Assembly: GCF_000300455.3 (NCBI RefSeq)
Contig: NZ_CP007215.2
Location: 3,410,001-3,474,000 of the forward strand
DNA: 64,000 nucleotides
Direction: 5' to 3'
Origin: Kosakonia sacchari SP1
GTDB taxonomy: Bacteria; Pseudomonadota; Gammaproteobacteria; Enterobacterales; Enterobacteriaceae
Part shown: positions 9,072-19,131 of the stretch, one piece after another
How positions within the stretch are numbered: the first letter of the stretch is position 1
Layout: every line of letters starts with the position of its first letter
Program-made: the position numbers and the translations under genes
Notes under the pieces: model-generated
Seen by the model: only the letters and a program-made list of their open reading frames with translations
What the model was told of the DNA's origin: nothing
The model's database searches: none

Positions 9072-11726
9072 TTACGCTTTTACGCTGTCGACACGGCTAA
9101 AGCGTTTACCGTCCGGGCTGACGGTTCGCACCTGCACTTCCCCGCTCACTTGCGGACGCGCTTTATCGTCGTAGCGCTGCCAGTTTTTGCCGCCGTCGGT
9201 TGAAAACTCAACCACCATGCCTGGGAAGCTGGTATTGGCTTCAAGTTTTCCACCCACCACGCGCGCGCCCGGTACTGGCAGGCGGTAATGAACACCAGCC
9301 TTATCCAGTTTCGCCAGTTCGCGATGACCTAACAGGTTCGCAAAGCGTTGCCAGTCACGTTCCAGCGCTTTCACATCTACCAGATGTGTCTCACCGCCTT
9401 TGTATTCACGTCCGGCTTTGTAATCCTGCTCCCAGCCCGCGCGATGCCATGCACGTTCAGCCACCGAAACCATACGCGGATAAATCATGTACTCCATCTG
9501 GTTATCGGTGCGCACCACCTCGCTCCACAGCTGCGCAGAAAGGCCATACGCGCCCGGCCACGGTTTGTCGGATTTCGCGCTAAACGGGTTGCCATCACGA
9601 TCGAGCGAGGTTTCCGCGTTCTGCGGCATGTTGTCCGGGGCGAAACTGAAAATCTTACGTTCATCGCTAAAACGCGTACCCCAGTAGTAACCGCTTTCGG
9701 CCGGGTTGACCTCATTCGGGAAATCGAGATAAACGTAATCAGGGTTAGAGACCACAACGCGGAAGCCTTTGTTCGCCCAGTCATTCACCGAGTCAAAACC
9801 GCCCCAGTAGAGCGTATCCCAGAAGTTAACATTGACATGATCGGTGGCGAACACCGACGCGTCTTTGGCATCTTTCAAACCGTCCTGCCACGCCTGCATC
9901 GTGTCAATGCCGTGCGCTTTCACCAGCTTGCTGACCTCAACGCCAAAATAGCTGGAGAGATGTTCCACGTCGGCAACTTTGCCCTCTTTGATCATCGCCT
10001 GGCAGGCTTGCGATTTCGCCCACGGCTTATCCTGATTGCTCTGATCAATAATGCCTTTGCCCGCTTCCGGTTTTTTCTGATCCGTATAACCGGCGCCCAG
10101 ATAGATGTTTTTCGCTTCGTCACCGCCAAAATGCCAGGTATTCAGCGGCAGCCCGGCTTCTTTATGCATCTGCTGGATTTCACCAATCACTTTGTCTACG
10201 AAGTTACGCGACGAATCAAGGCACGGATTGAGATAACCAGTGCGGTTATAGAACTGCACACCGGTGGTGTTCGATGTATCAGTGGGATCCAGCAGACGAT
10301 ATTGATTTGCCTCTTTCTCTTTGCCTGCTTTCATCAGGCGATCGTAACGCGCTTCCATCGAGATCACCGCTGCACGCGCATGAGCTGGCATATCGATTTC
10401 CGGGATCACTTCGATTTGTCGCGCTTTGGCGTATTTGAGGATTTCGATGTAATCGGCACGGCTGAAGTGACCGCTACCGTTGTTATTACTGTCCGGTCCG
10501 GAACCGAGCTGCGGCAACAGGCACGTTTTCTCACTCAGATCATGACAACGCTTACTGCCGATATCGGTCAGTTCCGGCAGGCCGGGGATCTCAATGCGCC
10601 AGCCTTCATCATCCGTAAGATGGAAATGGAATTTGTTCAGTTTGTATGCCGACATCTGATCTAACAGGCGCAGTACCGCCGCTTTACTGTGGAAGTTGCG
10701 ACCAACATCCAGCTGGATGCCGCGATAATCAAAACGCGGTGCATCTTTCGCTTCAAGCGCGGCAATCTTCATCTCGCCCGTAGCAGGAACGAGCGACAGC
10801 AGCGATTGCAGACCGTAGAACACGCCCGCTTGATCGTAGCCGGTCACCACGGTTTCTTTCGCGCCAATATGCAGACGGTACGCGCCAGACACCGCCTCAT
10901 CGCCGCTAAAGGTGTTGCTGGCAATTTCAGTCCGTAGCGGATAATTGCCCTCTTTCACGCCCAGTAATGCAAAACGTGATTTCACCGCATCTTGTGCATC
11001 GGCACTCAGCGCGGAGAGATCCAGCTTCACGCCCTTACTCAGGTCGACATCCTGCCCGTGGATGTTAACGTGCTGTGGCGTTGGCACAATCTGGCCACGC
11101 AGCGACGCGAGATTTAGCGTTTTCACATCGCTATTTTTCTCAAAGCGCGCCTCAGCAGTCATCAGGATATTTTTGTCGTCCGGCGTACGTTTCCACTGGT
11201 TATCAAGCGGCGTAACAAAGCGGGATAAATCTTCCGTATCCGTATTGGCAATCACTTTCGCCGTCGCGCCGTCGGCGGTGACGTACCAGCGCGGCAGCAC
11301 ATCGGTGATAAACAACTGCCAGTATTCATTAATAATCGGGATCTCTATCGCCTGCTTTGCCGGGAAACCGGTAAATTTGTCGGTCGGCTCCAGCTTATGC
11401 AGGTCGCCCATAATATGGGTCACTTTGAACTGATCGTTTGCCACCTCCAGCACCGGACGAATGCTGTGAAAATAGATGGCCCACGCGTTGTCGGTTACCG
11501 CGTCGCCATTATTGGTCAGGGTGATCACCGCTTTGTTGCAGGACGCCCAATCGGCGCCGAGCTTCGCACAGTCAACGCCGTGTTGCGCGGCGAAATTATC
11601 TTTCACCGCATAGTTGAGATGAAACTGGCTGATAGCATCAACGGTACTCTGATTCGCCAGCGCCGCAGTGCTGCCCAGCATCGCCAGTACGGCACTGGCG
11701 AGCAGACTTAAACGAATTGTTTTCAT
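9072..11726 (-). CDS. chb: Periplasmic beta-N-acetylhexosaminidase (chitobiase), GH20
   Basis: Releases GlcNAc from the non-reducing end of chitobiose and longer chitooligosaccharides. 884 residues, matching the Serratia-type chitobiase length. Signal peptide to about residue 24 (AALA). N-terminal carbohydrate-binding-like domain (about 30-190), GH20b domain, then the catalytic barrel with the Asp536-Glu537 pair in [10 protein letters not shown] and VGRNFHSK at 341-348, and a C-terminal Ig-like domain. It starts 45 bases after the chiP stop on the same strand, so chiP-chb is an operon. It occupies the place of chiQ in E. coli. Confidence 0.95.
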   Translation of the reverse strand: MKTIRLSLLASAVLAMLGSTAALANQSTVDAISQFHLNYAVKDNFAAQHGVDCAKLGADWASCNKAVITLTNNGDAVTDNAWAIYFHSIRPVLEVANDQFKVTHIMGDLHKLEPTDKFTGFPAKQAIEIPIINEYWQLFITDVLPRWYVTADGATAKVIANTDTEDLSRFVTPLDNQWKRTPDDKNILMTAEARFEKNSDVKTLNLASLRGQIVPTPQHVNIHGQDVDLSKGVKLDLSALSADAQDAVKSRFALLGVKEGNYPLRTEIASNTFSGDEAVSGAYRLHIGAKETVVTGYDQAGVFYGLQSLLSLVPATGEMKIAALEAKDAPRFDYRGIQLDVGRNFHSKAAVLRLLDQMSAYKLNKFHFHLTDDEGWRIEIPGLPELTDIGSKRCHDLSEKTCLLPQLGSGPDSNNNGSGHFSRADYIEILKYAKARQIEVIPEIDMPAHARAAVISMEARYDRLMKAGKEKEANQYRLLDPTDTSNTTGVQFYNRTGYLNPCLDSSRNFVDKVIGEIQQMHKEAGLPLNTWHFGGDEAKNIYLGAGYTDQKKPEAGKGIIDQSNQDKPWAKSQACQAMIKEGKVADVEHLSSYFGVEVSKLVKAHGIDTMQAWQDGLKDAKDASVFATDHVNVNFWDTLYWGGFDSVNDWANKGFRVVVSNPDYVYLDFPNEVNPAESGYYWGTRFSDERKIFSFAPDNMPQNAETSLDRDGNPFSAKSDKPWPGAYGLSAQLWSEVVRTDNQMEYMIYPRMVSVAERAWHRAGWEQDYKAGREYKGGETHLVDVKALERDWQRFANLLGHRELAKLDKAGVHYRLPVPGARVVGGKLEANTSFPGMVVEFSTDGGKNWQRYDDKARPQVSGEVQVRTVSPDGKRFSRVDSVKA

Positions 11727-11771
11727 TACGTATTCCTTGTAGTTTGCCGGGCCGAACCCGGCATGCGCTCA

Positions 11772-13169
11772 TCAGAAAATGGTAAACGGTGCGATAACCA
11801 TAAACTTCACATCGCGCTCATCCTGGAAGATGTTGCCATAACCACCGCTGTAGCTTGGGATGTCGGAATGGTTGTCGTACTGAGTGAAATGCAGCTTGAA
11901 CATCGTGCCTTTCGCACGTCCGTCCTGCAGGGTGTAAATTGCATCGAGGCTGTAAGAGGACTCTTTCAGGCGATAGTTCGGATCGTAATAGGCATCTGGC
12001 GTTGCCATGTCAGCCGGTTTCGCATCCCAGGCGTAAGCGTAAGACGCGCCCACCGTCCAGCCCGGCAGGTTCCAGTTCTTCAGGTCGTACATTGCGCCGA
12101 AGAACACCGCTTTCTCGCCGTTGGCGTTAAAGTCAGAGCGGTTATCCCACCAGATATCCAGCCGACCGTTGGATGAAGCGTAAGTCGGCGTCATACGTTG
12201 CAGGAAGTAGCCTTGCTGACCATCGGCTTTTACCCACGTGCCTTCCAGACGCAGATCGACCTGACCGACTTTGTAGCCAAATGTCAGTGCCTGCAGCCAC
12301 GCCGTACCGTCATAAATATCGTTTACGCCGCCATTACTCACTTTGTCGCGCGTGCCATAGAACTGATAACTGGTGCTCAGCGGGCTGCCCGCGATATCGA
12401 ATTTGTAGCTGGCTTTGGCGAAATATTGATCAACATAACCCTGAGCCTGACCAAACGCGGCTTCCAGGATCAGATCGTTTTTGAAGTCATACTTCGCGCC
12501 AATCGAATGCAGGTAATCGACTTTGGTCTTTTTATCGTTTTGATAGAACTTGTCCATCTCGATATGCCACGGCGATTTGTACTCGTTGGTCCACATGTAG
12601 GAGAAACTCAACGCCCCGGCATCGCCGTAGTCAAAATTCGCCCCGGCTTCCGCGCCCTGATAAGTACCGGGCATAAAGCTCCAGTGCGGCGCTAACAGCG
12701 TCTGGCCGGTTGGCTGGATGTAACCCGCGCGCGCCCATACCGGACCATATTTAAATTTCGCTGCGGCTTTATACAGGCTGACCCCGCTCTTATCACCTGA
12801 CCAGTCTTCTTTATAGGCTTTATTGCTGGAGGAGAAGGCGATTTCGTTCGGGTGCGCGCTGTCGCCATTTTCCGCCATCTCAATGGCGGTGAATGCCGCA
12901 ATATCCAGCCCAAACATATCGGCGGCGTAACCAGACTGGAAATCCAGGTTCGCGTTCCATGTCGAATGGGAAAGGTTGGTTTTGTATTTATCTTCCAGAA
13001 CATCTTTGCGGTCACGTTCACGCTGCCAGTAATAGATACCGCCCGTGAGCGTGGAATCATCGATAAAGCCTGCTGCATGAGCCTGTGGAGAGACAACCCA
13101 GCCCGACATTGCTGTGACACCGGCGATTGCCAGCGCCAGCGTACTACGTTTGCCACTAAACGTACGCAT
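11772..13169 (-). CDS. chiP: Chitoporin ChiP
   Basis: OprD-family outer-membrane porin for chitooligosaccharides, 465 residues (E. coli ChiP about 468). Signal peptide ending near residue 33 (QAHAA), a beta-rich body with many aromatic/Gly strands, and a C-terminal Phe (VIAPFTIF), the usual outer-membrane insertion signature. The ribosome site is AGAAGGAAT. In E. coli and Salmonella the ChiX sRNA pairs near this site; only the AGGAAT core of such pairing is evident here. Two NagC-type operators lie upstream. Confidence 0.95.
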   Translation of the reverse strand: MRTFSGKRSTLALAIAGVTAMSGWVVSPQAHAAGFIDDSTLTGGIYYWQRERDRKDVLEDKYKTNLSHSTWNANLDFQSGYAADMFGLDIAAFTAIEMAENGDSAHPNEIAFSSSNKAYKEDWSGDKSGVSLYKAAAKFKYGPVWARAGYIQPTGQTLLAPHWSFMPGTYQGAEAGANFDYGDAGALSFSYMWTNEYKSPWHIEMDKFYQNDKKTKVDYLHSIGAKYDFKNDLILEAAFGQAQGYVDQYFAKASYKFDIAGSPLSTSYQFYGTRDKVSNGGVNDIYDGTAWLQALTFGYKVGQVDLRLEGTWVKADGQQGYFLQRMTPTYASSNGRLDIWWDNRSDFNANGEKAVFFGAMYDLKNWNLPGWTVGASYAYAWDAKPADMATPDAYYDPNYRLKESSYSLDAIYTLQDGRAKGTMFKLHFTQYDNHSDIPSYSGGYGNIFQDERDVKFMVIAPFTIF

Positions 13170-13275
13170 GTGTGATTCCTTCTAGACGTATTTATAAAAT
13201 CGCCAGAGATAGCGAAAAAAAGACCAAATAGTTTAGGTAGTTACGAAAACCCCCGAATTCACTACCGGCTTAAGA

Positions 13276-13300
13276 CTATTTTTCGCGACGCGAATTATCA
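13276..13300. promoter_or_regulatory. NagC operator, chiP-proximal
   Basis: Palindromic core TTCGCGACGCGAA at 13282-13294 in A/T-rich flanks, as expected for NagC. It lies 113 bases upstream of the chiP start. Confidence 0.75.
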
Positions 13301-13511
13301 ATGTTTTTTAGCGGCAAAATGACAGGATTATGACGAAGAGCACATATTACGTAGTGTTTTGAAACATGTTACACAAAACAGGAAAACAACAAACAAAAAC
13401 CAGCAAAACAAAGAGATTAATGCTAATTGATAGCGATTACACATTAAAATTGACTTTTAAAACCACGAGAATGCTTTCCAGCTGTTCAATGCAGACATCA
13501 ATAAGAAGATA

Positions 13512-13536
13512 CATTAATTCGCGACGCGAATGTATA
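13512..13536. promoter_or_regulatory. NagC operator, glnS-proximal
   Basis: A second copy of the same 13-base core (TTCGCGACGCGAA, 13518-13530). It is 236 bases centre-to-centre from the first, suggesting a repression loop. Confidence 0.75.
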
Positions 13537-13562
13537 TAAAGTGTAACAACCTAATCGATAAG

Positions 13563-13590
13563 CAAAAAAAAACGCCGCTGGAAGCGGCGC
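13563..13590 (-). terminator. glnS terminator
   Basis: Minus strand: CGCCGCT / AGCGGCG stem with a three-base loop, followed by a run of nine or more T. Confidence 0.85.
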
Positions 13591-13619
13591 TTTAACACAA
13601 TTGTTTCTGGTTGACTTAC

Positions 13620-15287
13620 TCAGTCACCGATTTTCGCCCAGGTATCACGCAGACCCACGGTGCGGTTGAACACCAGTTTGGAAGCGGTTGCATAACGGCT
13701 ATCGAGGCAGAAGTAACCTTCACGTTCGAACTGATACGCTTTACCCGCTTGTGCTTCTTTCAGCGACGGTTCCGCATAGCCTTGCTTGATGACCAGCGAT
13801 TCCGGGTTGATGGTCGCCAGGAAATCTTCGGCAGCGCCCGGGTTCGGCACACTGAACAGACGATCGTAAAGGCGGATTTCGACCGGCAGCGCATGCTGTG
13901 CGCTAACCCAGTGGATAACCCCTTTCACTTTGCGGCCATCGGCCGGATCTTTGCTCAGCGTGTCCGCATCGTAAGAACAGAAAATAGTAGTGATGTTGCC
14001 GTCGGCATCTTTCTCCACGCGTTCTGCTTTGATGACATAAGCGTTACGCAGGCGAACCTCTTTACCCAGCACCAGACGTTTATACTGTTTGTTAGCTTCT
14101 TCGCGGAAGTCAGCGCGATCGATCCAGATTTCACCGCTAAACGGCACGTCACGCGTGCCCATTTCCGGCTTATTCGGATGATTCGGCATGCTAACGATTT
14201 CGCTGTTGTCCTGCGGATAATTTTCGATAACCAGTTTCACCGGATCGATAACCGCCATCGCACGCGGAGCGTTTTCGTTCAGATCTTCACGGATGCAGGA
14301 CTCCAGAGAAGCCATCTCAATGGTGTTGTCCTGTTTGGTGACGCCGATACGTTTGCAGAATTCGCGGATAGAGCCTGCGGTGTAACCACGGCGGCGCAGA
14401 CCGGAGATAGTCGGCATACGCGGATCGTCCCAGCCTTCAACATGCTTGTCAGTGACCAGCAGGTTCAGCTTGCGCTTGGACATCACGGTGTATTCCAGAT
14501 TCAGGCGCGAAAACTCGTACTGGCGCGGGTGAACCGGGATGGTGATGTTATCCAGCACCCAGTCATACAGGCGGCGGTTATCCTGGAACTCCAGCGTACA
14601 CAGCGAATGAGTAATGCCTTCCAGCGCATCGCTGATGCAGTGGGTAAAGTCGTACATCGGATAGATGCACCACTTGTTACCGGTCTGGTGATGTTCAGCA
14701 AATTTAATGCGGTACAACACCGGATCGCGCATCACGATAAACGGCGACGCCATGTCGATCTTCGCGCGCAGGCACGCTTTACCCTCTTCGAAGCCACCCG
14801 CGCGCATTTTTTCAAACAGCGCCAGGTTCTCTTCCACGCTGCGATCGCGATACGGGCTGTTCTTACCCGGTGCAGTCAACGTACCGCGATATTCACGGAT
14901 CTCATCAGCGGAGAGCTCGTCAACGTAGGCCAGGCCTTTGTTGATAAGCTCAATCGCGTATTCGTACAGCTTGTCGAAGTAATCCGAGGAGTAGCAGATA
15001 TCGCCAGACCAGTGAAAGCCCAACCATTGCACGTCGTTCTTAATAGATTCAACGTATTCGATGTCTTCTTTTGCAGGGTTTGTGTCATCGAAACGCAGGT
15101 TGCACTGCCCCTGGTAATCTTGCGCGATACCAAAGTTCAGGCAGATCGATTTCGCGTGGCCAATGTGCAAATAACCATTCGGCTCCGGCGGAAAACGGGT
15201 ATGGACGGTAGTGTGCTTACCACTGGCCAGATCTTCATCAATGATCTGGCGAATAAAGTTAGTCGGGCGGGCTTCTGCCTCACTCAT
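13620..15287 (-). CDS. glnS: Glutaminyl-tRNA synthetase
   Basis: Class I synthetase that charges tRNA-Gln, five copies of which lie about 9 kb away. 555 residues (E. coli 554). HIGH motif in [17 protein letters not shown]-type motif VMSKRKL, then anticodon-binding beta-barrels. The start at [11 protein letters not shown] is the conserved one; the upstream in-frame Met (15374) would run into the neighbouring gene. Confidence 0.97.
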   Translation of the reverse strand: MSEAEARPTNFIRQIIDEDLASGKHTTVHTRFPPEPNGYLHIGHAKSICLNFGIAQDYQGQCNLRFDDTNPAKEDIEYVESIKNDVQWLGFHWSGDICYSSDYFDKLYEYAIELINKGLAYVDELSADEIREYRGTLTAPGKNSPYRDRSVEENLALFEKMRAGGFEEGKACLRAKIDMASPFIVMRDPVLYRIKFAEHHQTGNKWCIYPMYDFTHCISDALEGITHSLCTLEFQDNRRLYDWVLDNITIPVHPRQYEFSRLNLEYTVMSKRKLNLLVTDKHVEGWDDPRMPTISGLRRRGYTAGSIREFCKRIGVTKQDNTIEMASLESCIREDLNENAPRAMAVIDPVKLVIENYPQDNSEIVSMPNHPNKPEMGTRDVPFSGEIWIDRADFREEANKQYKRLVLGKEVRLRNAYVIKAERVEKDADGNITTIFCSYDADTLSKDPADGRKVKGVIHWVSAQHALPVEIRLYDRLFSVPNPGAAEDFLATINPESLVIKQGYAEPSLKEAQAGKAYQFEREGYFCLDSRYATASKLVFNRTVGLRDTWAKIGD

Positions 15288-15370
15288 CACAGGTTCCTCA
15301 AGGCGTAAACAACGTATAACGGCATATGATCTAATAAGAGGACGCAGGAAACAACCTTTACTTATACAAA

Positions 15371-15802
15371 TCACTGATGCCCAGGAGAAAGGTCTTCAGC
15401 TACGTCCTGCGCTTGTCGGCAGCGTAAATCTTGCGTGGTCGGTTTAAGGATGACCGGGCTCTCAATCTCATCACCCTGTCCGTTTTGCGGAACATAACCC
15501 GGCGCTTCAATACACCAGCCCCACGAGTAGAAATTCGTCCCGTGCAAAAAGAAAATCATATTTTCCCACTGGGATTTTTTCTCCACCTCAATATGCCCTT
15601 GCCGATCAGCACGAAACGCTTCCGGCGGTGGATAATACCCCGGCGGTGAACGCCCGGTGCTCACCCACATCATTGCCGTTGAGATCGGCTCCCCGGCCGG
15701 ATTACGCACATCCACGTCATAGTGTGGGCGCAGCGTGGCGTAACGTGGAATACAGCCGCTTAACGTCAGTGCGATACAGAACGCGCAAATTATCCTTTTC
15801 AT
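15371..15802 (-). CDS. Predicted outer-membrane lipoprotein, unknown function
   Basis: 143 residues with a clear lipoprotein signal: [17 protein letters not shown], lipobox LSGC, lipidated Cys17. The mature part begins with aromatic/Pro residues and has a segment ([23 protein letters not shown]) resembling a short Ig/carboxypeptidase-regulatory-like strand pair, followed by a Pro/Tyr-rich stretch ([14 protein letters not shown]). I do not recognise the family. I start at the second ATG because AGGGGG is correctly spaced for it; the first ATG (15808) would sit almost on the ribosome site. In E. coli nagE and glnS are adjacent with no such gene. Confidence 0.75.
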   Translation of the reverse strand: MKRIICAFCIALTLSGCIPRYATLRPHYDVDVRNPAGEPISTAMMWVSTGRSPPGYYPPPEAFRADRQGHIEVEKKSQWENMIFFLHGTNFYSWGWCIEAPGYVPQNGQGDEIESPVILKPTTQDLRCRQAQDVAEDLSPGHQ

Positions 15803-15852
15803 CCTCATCCCCCTAATAAAAGCGACATCAGTATGGCACTGATTAAATGCAA

Positions 15853-15890
15853 GGCAAAAAAAAGCGGCGGAGGATAATCCCCCGCCGCTT
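15853..15890 (-). terminator. nagE terminator
   Basis: Minus strand: AAGCGGCGG / CCGCCGCTT stem followed by eight T. It lies between nagE and the lipoprotein gene, so the two are probably separate transcripts. Confidence 0.85.
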
Positions 15891-15917
15891 AAGGCATGAA
15901 AGCTTACTCAGGAGCCA

Positions 15918-17936
15918 TTAGCCTTTAATTTCAAACAGCGGCGTCTGACCAGCAACCACCGCGCCCTGCGCCTTGATAACCAGGCCGCTAAAGTCGTCAA
16001 TATTGCTGACCACCACCGGGCTAATCATCGAACGGGCATTGGCGTTGAGGTACTCCAGATCCATTTCGAGGATCGGCTGCCCCGCCACCACTTCCGCGCC
16101 TTCTTCAACCAGGCGAGTAAAGCCCTGACCGCCCAGCGCAACGGTATCAATGCCCATATGGACAACGATTTCCGCGCCTTTCTCAGTTTCCAGGCAGAAC
16201 GCGTGGTTAGTGTTGAAGATTTTCACGATGGTGCCCGCTGCCGGAGAAACTACGATTTTATCCGTCGGTTTCACCGCCACGCCGTCACCAACTGCTTTGC
16301 TGGCAAAGGCTTCATCCGGCACTTGATCCAGCGCCACCAGTTCACCGGTTACAGGCGATACCAACTCAGCGATGGTTGTCGCGTTCGGTACCGCCTGCGG
16401 CTTTACCGCTGCCGCCGGAGCCGCTGCGGGCGCAGCATTACCTGCCGCCGGGACATCGCCTGCCGTTCTCATTGCATCGGCAATTTTTTCCGCCACGAAA
16501 CCAACGATAATCTGCACGCCGGTTTTGTTCAGGCGAATAACACCGGAGGCGCCAAGACGTTTCGCCATGGATTCGTTCACCAGCGAAGAGTCTTTCACCG
16601 TTAAACGCAGACGAGTGATACAGGCGTCAATGCCGGTCAGGTTAGAAGAACCCCCAATCGCGGCGATGTACTGACGCGCCAGGCCACTCACATCCTGCTC
16701 GGTGTTACCGCTGACATTGACATCCTGACCATCAGTTTCATCACCTGCAACGGCCAGTTCACGACCCGGCGTCAGCATGTTGAACTTAGTGATAGCGAAA
16801 CGGAAAACCACATAATAGATAACAAAGAACACCAGACCTTGCGGGATCAGCATCCACCACTGGGTTGCCAGCGGGTTACGCGAGGAGAGCACCATATCCA
16901 CTAGACCGGCGCTGAAGCCGAAACCGGCAATCCAGTGCATGCTGGCAGCGATAAATACGGAGATCCCCGTCAGCACGGCATGGATCACATACAGTACCGG
17001 CGCAACGAACATAAAGGAGAATTCCAGCGGTTCGGTGATACCGGTAAAGAACGAGGCAAACGCGCCCGCCATCATGATACCCAGCACTTTGGCTTTGTTT
17101 TCCGGACGTGCGCAGTGGTAAATCGCCAGCGCCGCACCTGGCAGGCCGAACATCATGATCGGGAAGAAGCCCGCCTGGTAACGGCCAGTGATGCCGACCA
17201 CCGCTTTACCGGCTTCGATAGACTGCGCGCCACCGAGGAAGTTAGGAATATCGTTAATGCCCGCGACGTCAAACCAGAACACGGAGTTGAGCGCGTGGTG
17301 CAAACCGACCGGAATTAACAGGCGGTTAAAGAAGGCGTAAACGCCAGCGCCCACGGAGCCGAGTTTCTGAATGCTTTCACCAAACTCCACCAGACCGCTA
17401 AATACGACCGGCCAGATATACATCATGATGAAAGCAACAACGATCATCACAAACGAGGTGAGAATCGGCACCAGACGGCGGCCGCTAAAGAAGGAGAGCG
17501 CTTTCGGCAGCTCAACGCTGCTAAAGCGGTTATACAGTTCAGCTGCAATAATCCCCACCAGAATACCGACAAACTGGTTTTTGATTTTGCCAAACGCGGC
17601 CGGAACTTGATCCGCAGGGATTTTTTGGATCATTGCCACTGCTGCCGGTGAACAGAGCGTGGTCAGAACCAGGAAGCCGACAAAGCCAGCCAGCGCAGCG
17701 GCACCATCTTTGTCTTTTGACATACCGTAAGCGACACCCACCGCGAACAGTACGCCCATATTGTCGATAATGGCGGAGCCAGACTGGATGAAAAACGCCG
17801 CCAGTGCGTTTTGACCACCCCAGCCGACCGGGTCAATCCAGTAGCCGACGCCCATCAGAATTGCCGCCGCAGGCAGCGTGGCGACAGGCACCATTAGCGC
17901 GCGGCCGATCTTTTGCAGATAACCTAGAATACTCAC
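15918..17936 (-). CDS. nagE: PTS N-acetylglucosamine transporter EIICBA (NagE)
   Basis: Imports GlcNAc and releases GlcNAc-6-P in the cytoplasm. 672 residues (E. coli 648). The IIC membrane domain (about 1-380, GITEPLEF loop) is followed by IIB with the phospho-Cys439 (GIDACITRLRL), an Ala/Pro-rich linker (about 493-518) that accounts for much of the extra length, and IIA with the phospho-His593 (VVHMGIDT). Transcribed divergently from nagBACD across shared NagC and CRP sites. Confidence 0.97.
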   Translation of the reverse strand: MSILGYLQKIGRALMVPVATLPAAAILMGVGYWIDPVGWGGQNALAAFFIQSGSAIIDNMGVLFAVGVAYGMSKDKDGAAALAGFVGFLVLTTLCSPAAVAMIQKIPADQVPAAFGKIKNQFVGILVGIIAAELYNRFSSVELPKALSFFSGRRLVPILTSFVMIVVAFIMMYIWPVVFSGLVEFGESIQKLGSVGAGVYAFFNRLLIPVGLHHALNSVFWFDVAGINDIPNFLGGAQSIEAGKAVVGITGRYQAGFFPIMMFGLPGAALAIYHCARPENKAKVLGIMMAGAFASFFTGITEPLEFSFMFVAPVLYVIHAVLTGISVFIAASMHWIAGFGFSAGLVDMVLSSRNPLATQWWMLIPQGLVFFVIYYVVFRFAITKFNMLTPGRELAVAGDETDGQDVNVSGNTEQDVSGLARQYIAAIGGSSNLTGIDACITRLRLTVKDSSLVNESMAKRLGASGVIRLNKTGVQIIVGFVAEKIADAMRTAGDVPAAGNAAPAAAPAAAVKPQAVPNATTIAELVSPVTGELVALDQVPDEAFASKAVGDGVAVKPTDKIVVSPAAGTIVKIFNTNHAFCLETEKGAEIVVHMGIDTVALGGQGFTRLVEEGAEVVAGQPILEMDLEYLNANARSMISPVVVSNIDDFSGLVIKAQGAVVAGQTPLFEIKG

Positions 17937-18048
17937 TTTTATTCCCCCTATGAACCCGATGAGAGCTCACTGAAACAGTCGTTTTTTATTGTGTCACTAA
18001 CCCTGAAATCACGGCTATTTTCTCACTACCTGACAGAGTGTGTGAAAA

Positions 18049-18071
18049 ATTAATTCGCCTCGCAAATTAAA
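18049..18071. promoter_or_regulatory. NagC operator, nagE side
   Basis: ATTAATTCGCCTCGCAAATTAAA-type site with core TTCGC-CTC-GCAAA (18054-18066), matching the E. coli nagE operator pattern. Confidence 0.8.
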
Positions 18072-18082
18072 AGCGTATTTTC

Positions 18083-18098
18083 TGTGATTAAAATCACT
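18083..18098. promoter_or_regulatory. CRP site between nagE and nagB
   Basis: TGTGATTAAAATCACT matches the TGTGA-N6-TCACA consensus at nine of ten positions. It lies between the two NagC operators, as in E. coli. Confidence 0.8.
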
Positions 18099-18143
18099 AA
18101 GTATCGTCAATCACCCTCCCAATCACTGGCAAACAGGTAAAAC

Positions 18144-18165
18144 TTATTTTATGATTAAAAATATC
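18144..18165. promoter_or_regulatory. NagC operator, nagB side
   Basis: TTATTTTATGATTAAAAATA and following bases closely match the E. coli nagB operator. Its centre is about 94 bases (nine helical turns) from the nagE operator, which suits looping. Confidence 0.75.
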
Positions 18166-18267
18166 AGGACGGATTGCTCCCTTCTCTCTGTCGCGAACCA
18201 GGTTACGCTTAACGCTGAGTTAGCACGCATTCCGCCAACTTTCTTCATTTAACTTTTGAGGTGAACA

Positions 18268-19068
18268 ATGAGACTGATTCCCCTGGCGACAGCTGAACAA
18301 GTCGGCAAATGGGCAGCCCGCCATATCGTCAATCGTATCAACGCGTTCAAACCGACCGCAGACCGTCCGTTTATTCTCGGCTTACCGACCGGTGGAACCC
18401 CGCTCACCGCGTACAAAGCGTTAGTTGAGATGCACAAAGCAGGCCAGGTCAGTTTCCAGCATGTTGTCACCTTCAACATGGATGAGTATGTCGGCTTGCC
18501 GAAAGATCACCCGGAAAGCTACCACAGCTTTATGCACCGCAATTTCTTCGATCACGTTGATATTCCGGCTGAAAATATTAACCTGCTCGATGGCAACGCG
18601 CCGGATATTGACGCAGAATGTCGCCGTTATGAAGAAAAAATCCGTTCTTACGGCAAAATTCACCTGTTTATGGGTGGCGTAGGCAACGATGGGCACATTG
18701 CGTTTAACGAACCGGCGTCTTCGCTGGCTTCGCGCACCCGTATTAAAACCCTGACCCATGACACCCGCGTGGCGAACTCTCGCTTCTTTGATGGTGACGT
18801 TAATCAGGTGCCAAAATACGCACTGACCGTGGGCGTGGGCACATTGCTGGATGCCGAAGAAGTGATGATCCTGGTGCTCGGCGGTGTTAAAGCACAGGCG
18901 CTGCAGGCGGCTGTTGAGGGCAACGTTAACCACATGTGGACCATCAGTTGCCTGCAGTTACATCCGAAAGCCGTCATCGTCTGCGACGAACCGTCCACGA
19001 TGGAGCTGAAAGTGAAAACGTTGAAATACTTCAACGAGTTAGAAGCGGAAAATATTAAAGGTCTGTAA
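18268..19068 (+). CDS. nagB: Glucosamine-6-phosphate deaminase
   Basis: Converts glucosamine-6-P to fructose-6-P plus ammonia; allosterically activated by GlcNAc-6-P in E. coli. 266 residues, the standard length. Visible motifs: GLPTGGTP near residue 35-42, the NMDEY loop, and the catalytic loop [16 protein letters not shown]. First gene of nagBACD, with a good ribosome site (TTTTGAGG). Confidence 0.97.
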   Translation: MRLIPLATAEQVGKWAARHIVNRINAFKPTADRPFILGLPTGGTPLTAYKALVEMHKAGQVSFQHVVTFNMDEYVGLPKDHPESYHSFMHRNFFDHVDIPAENINLLDGNAPDIDAECRRYEEKIRSYGKIHLFMGGVGNDGHIAFNEPASSLASRTRIKTLTHDTRVANSRFFDGDVNQVPKYALTVGVGTLLDAEEVMILVLGGVKAQALQAAVEGNVNHMWTISCLQLHPKAVIVCDEPSTMELKVKTLKYFNELEAENIKGL

Positions 19069-19076
19069 GTCAGTTC

Positions 19077-19106
19077 CCGCTCCGCGAGGCGGATCCTGCG
19101 GAGTGG
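19077..19106 (+). other. Intercistronic hairpin nagB-nagA
   Basis: CCGCTCCGC pairs with GCGGAGTGG, and an inner AGG/CCT pair extends the stem. No T-run follows, so it is more likely an mRNA-stabilising or processing element than a terminator. Confidence 0.6.
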
Positions 19107-19131
19107 TATACCTAGTTAACCGGGGGTAGTT

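Larger units (their letters stand above)
13170..13562. other. chiP control region (chiP-glnS interval)
   Basis: Non-coding, AT-rich interval of about 0.4 kb. It contains two NagC-type operators and only a weak CRP-like sequence (TGTGT-N6-TTTCA on the minus strand around 13360-13375). The glnS terminator closes it. I see no ORF worth calling. Confidence 0.6.
17937..18267. other. nagE-nagB divergent control region
   Basis: 331 bases without a gene. They hold a nagE-side NagC operator, a CRP site and a nagB-side NagC operator, described separately. Confidence 0.8.

Noticed and set aside
9348-10664. 438-codon open frame antisense to chb
   Set aside because: Shadow of the GH20 coding frame; composition is Arg/Phe/His-heavy without any motif.
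13611-15308. 565-codon open frame antisense to glnS
   Set aside because: It is a frame-shadow of the highly conserved glnS gene, a common effect in GC-rich coding DNA. The protein has no recognisable domains and no ribosome site.
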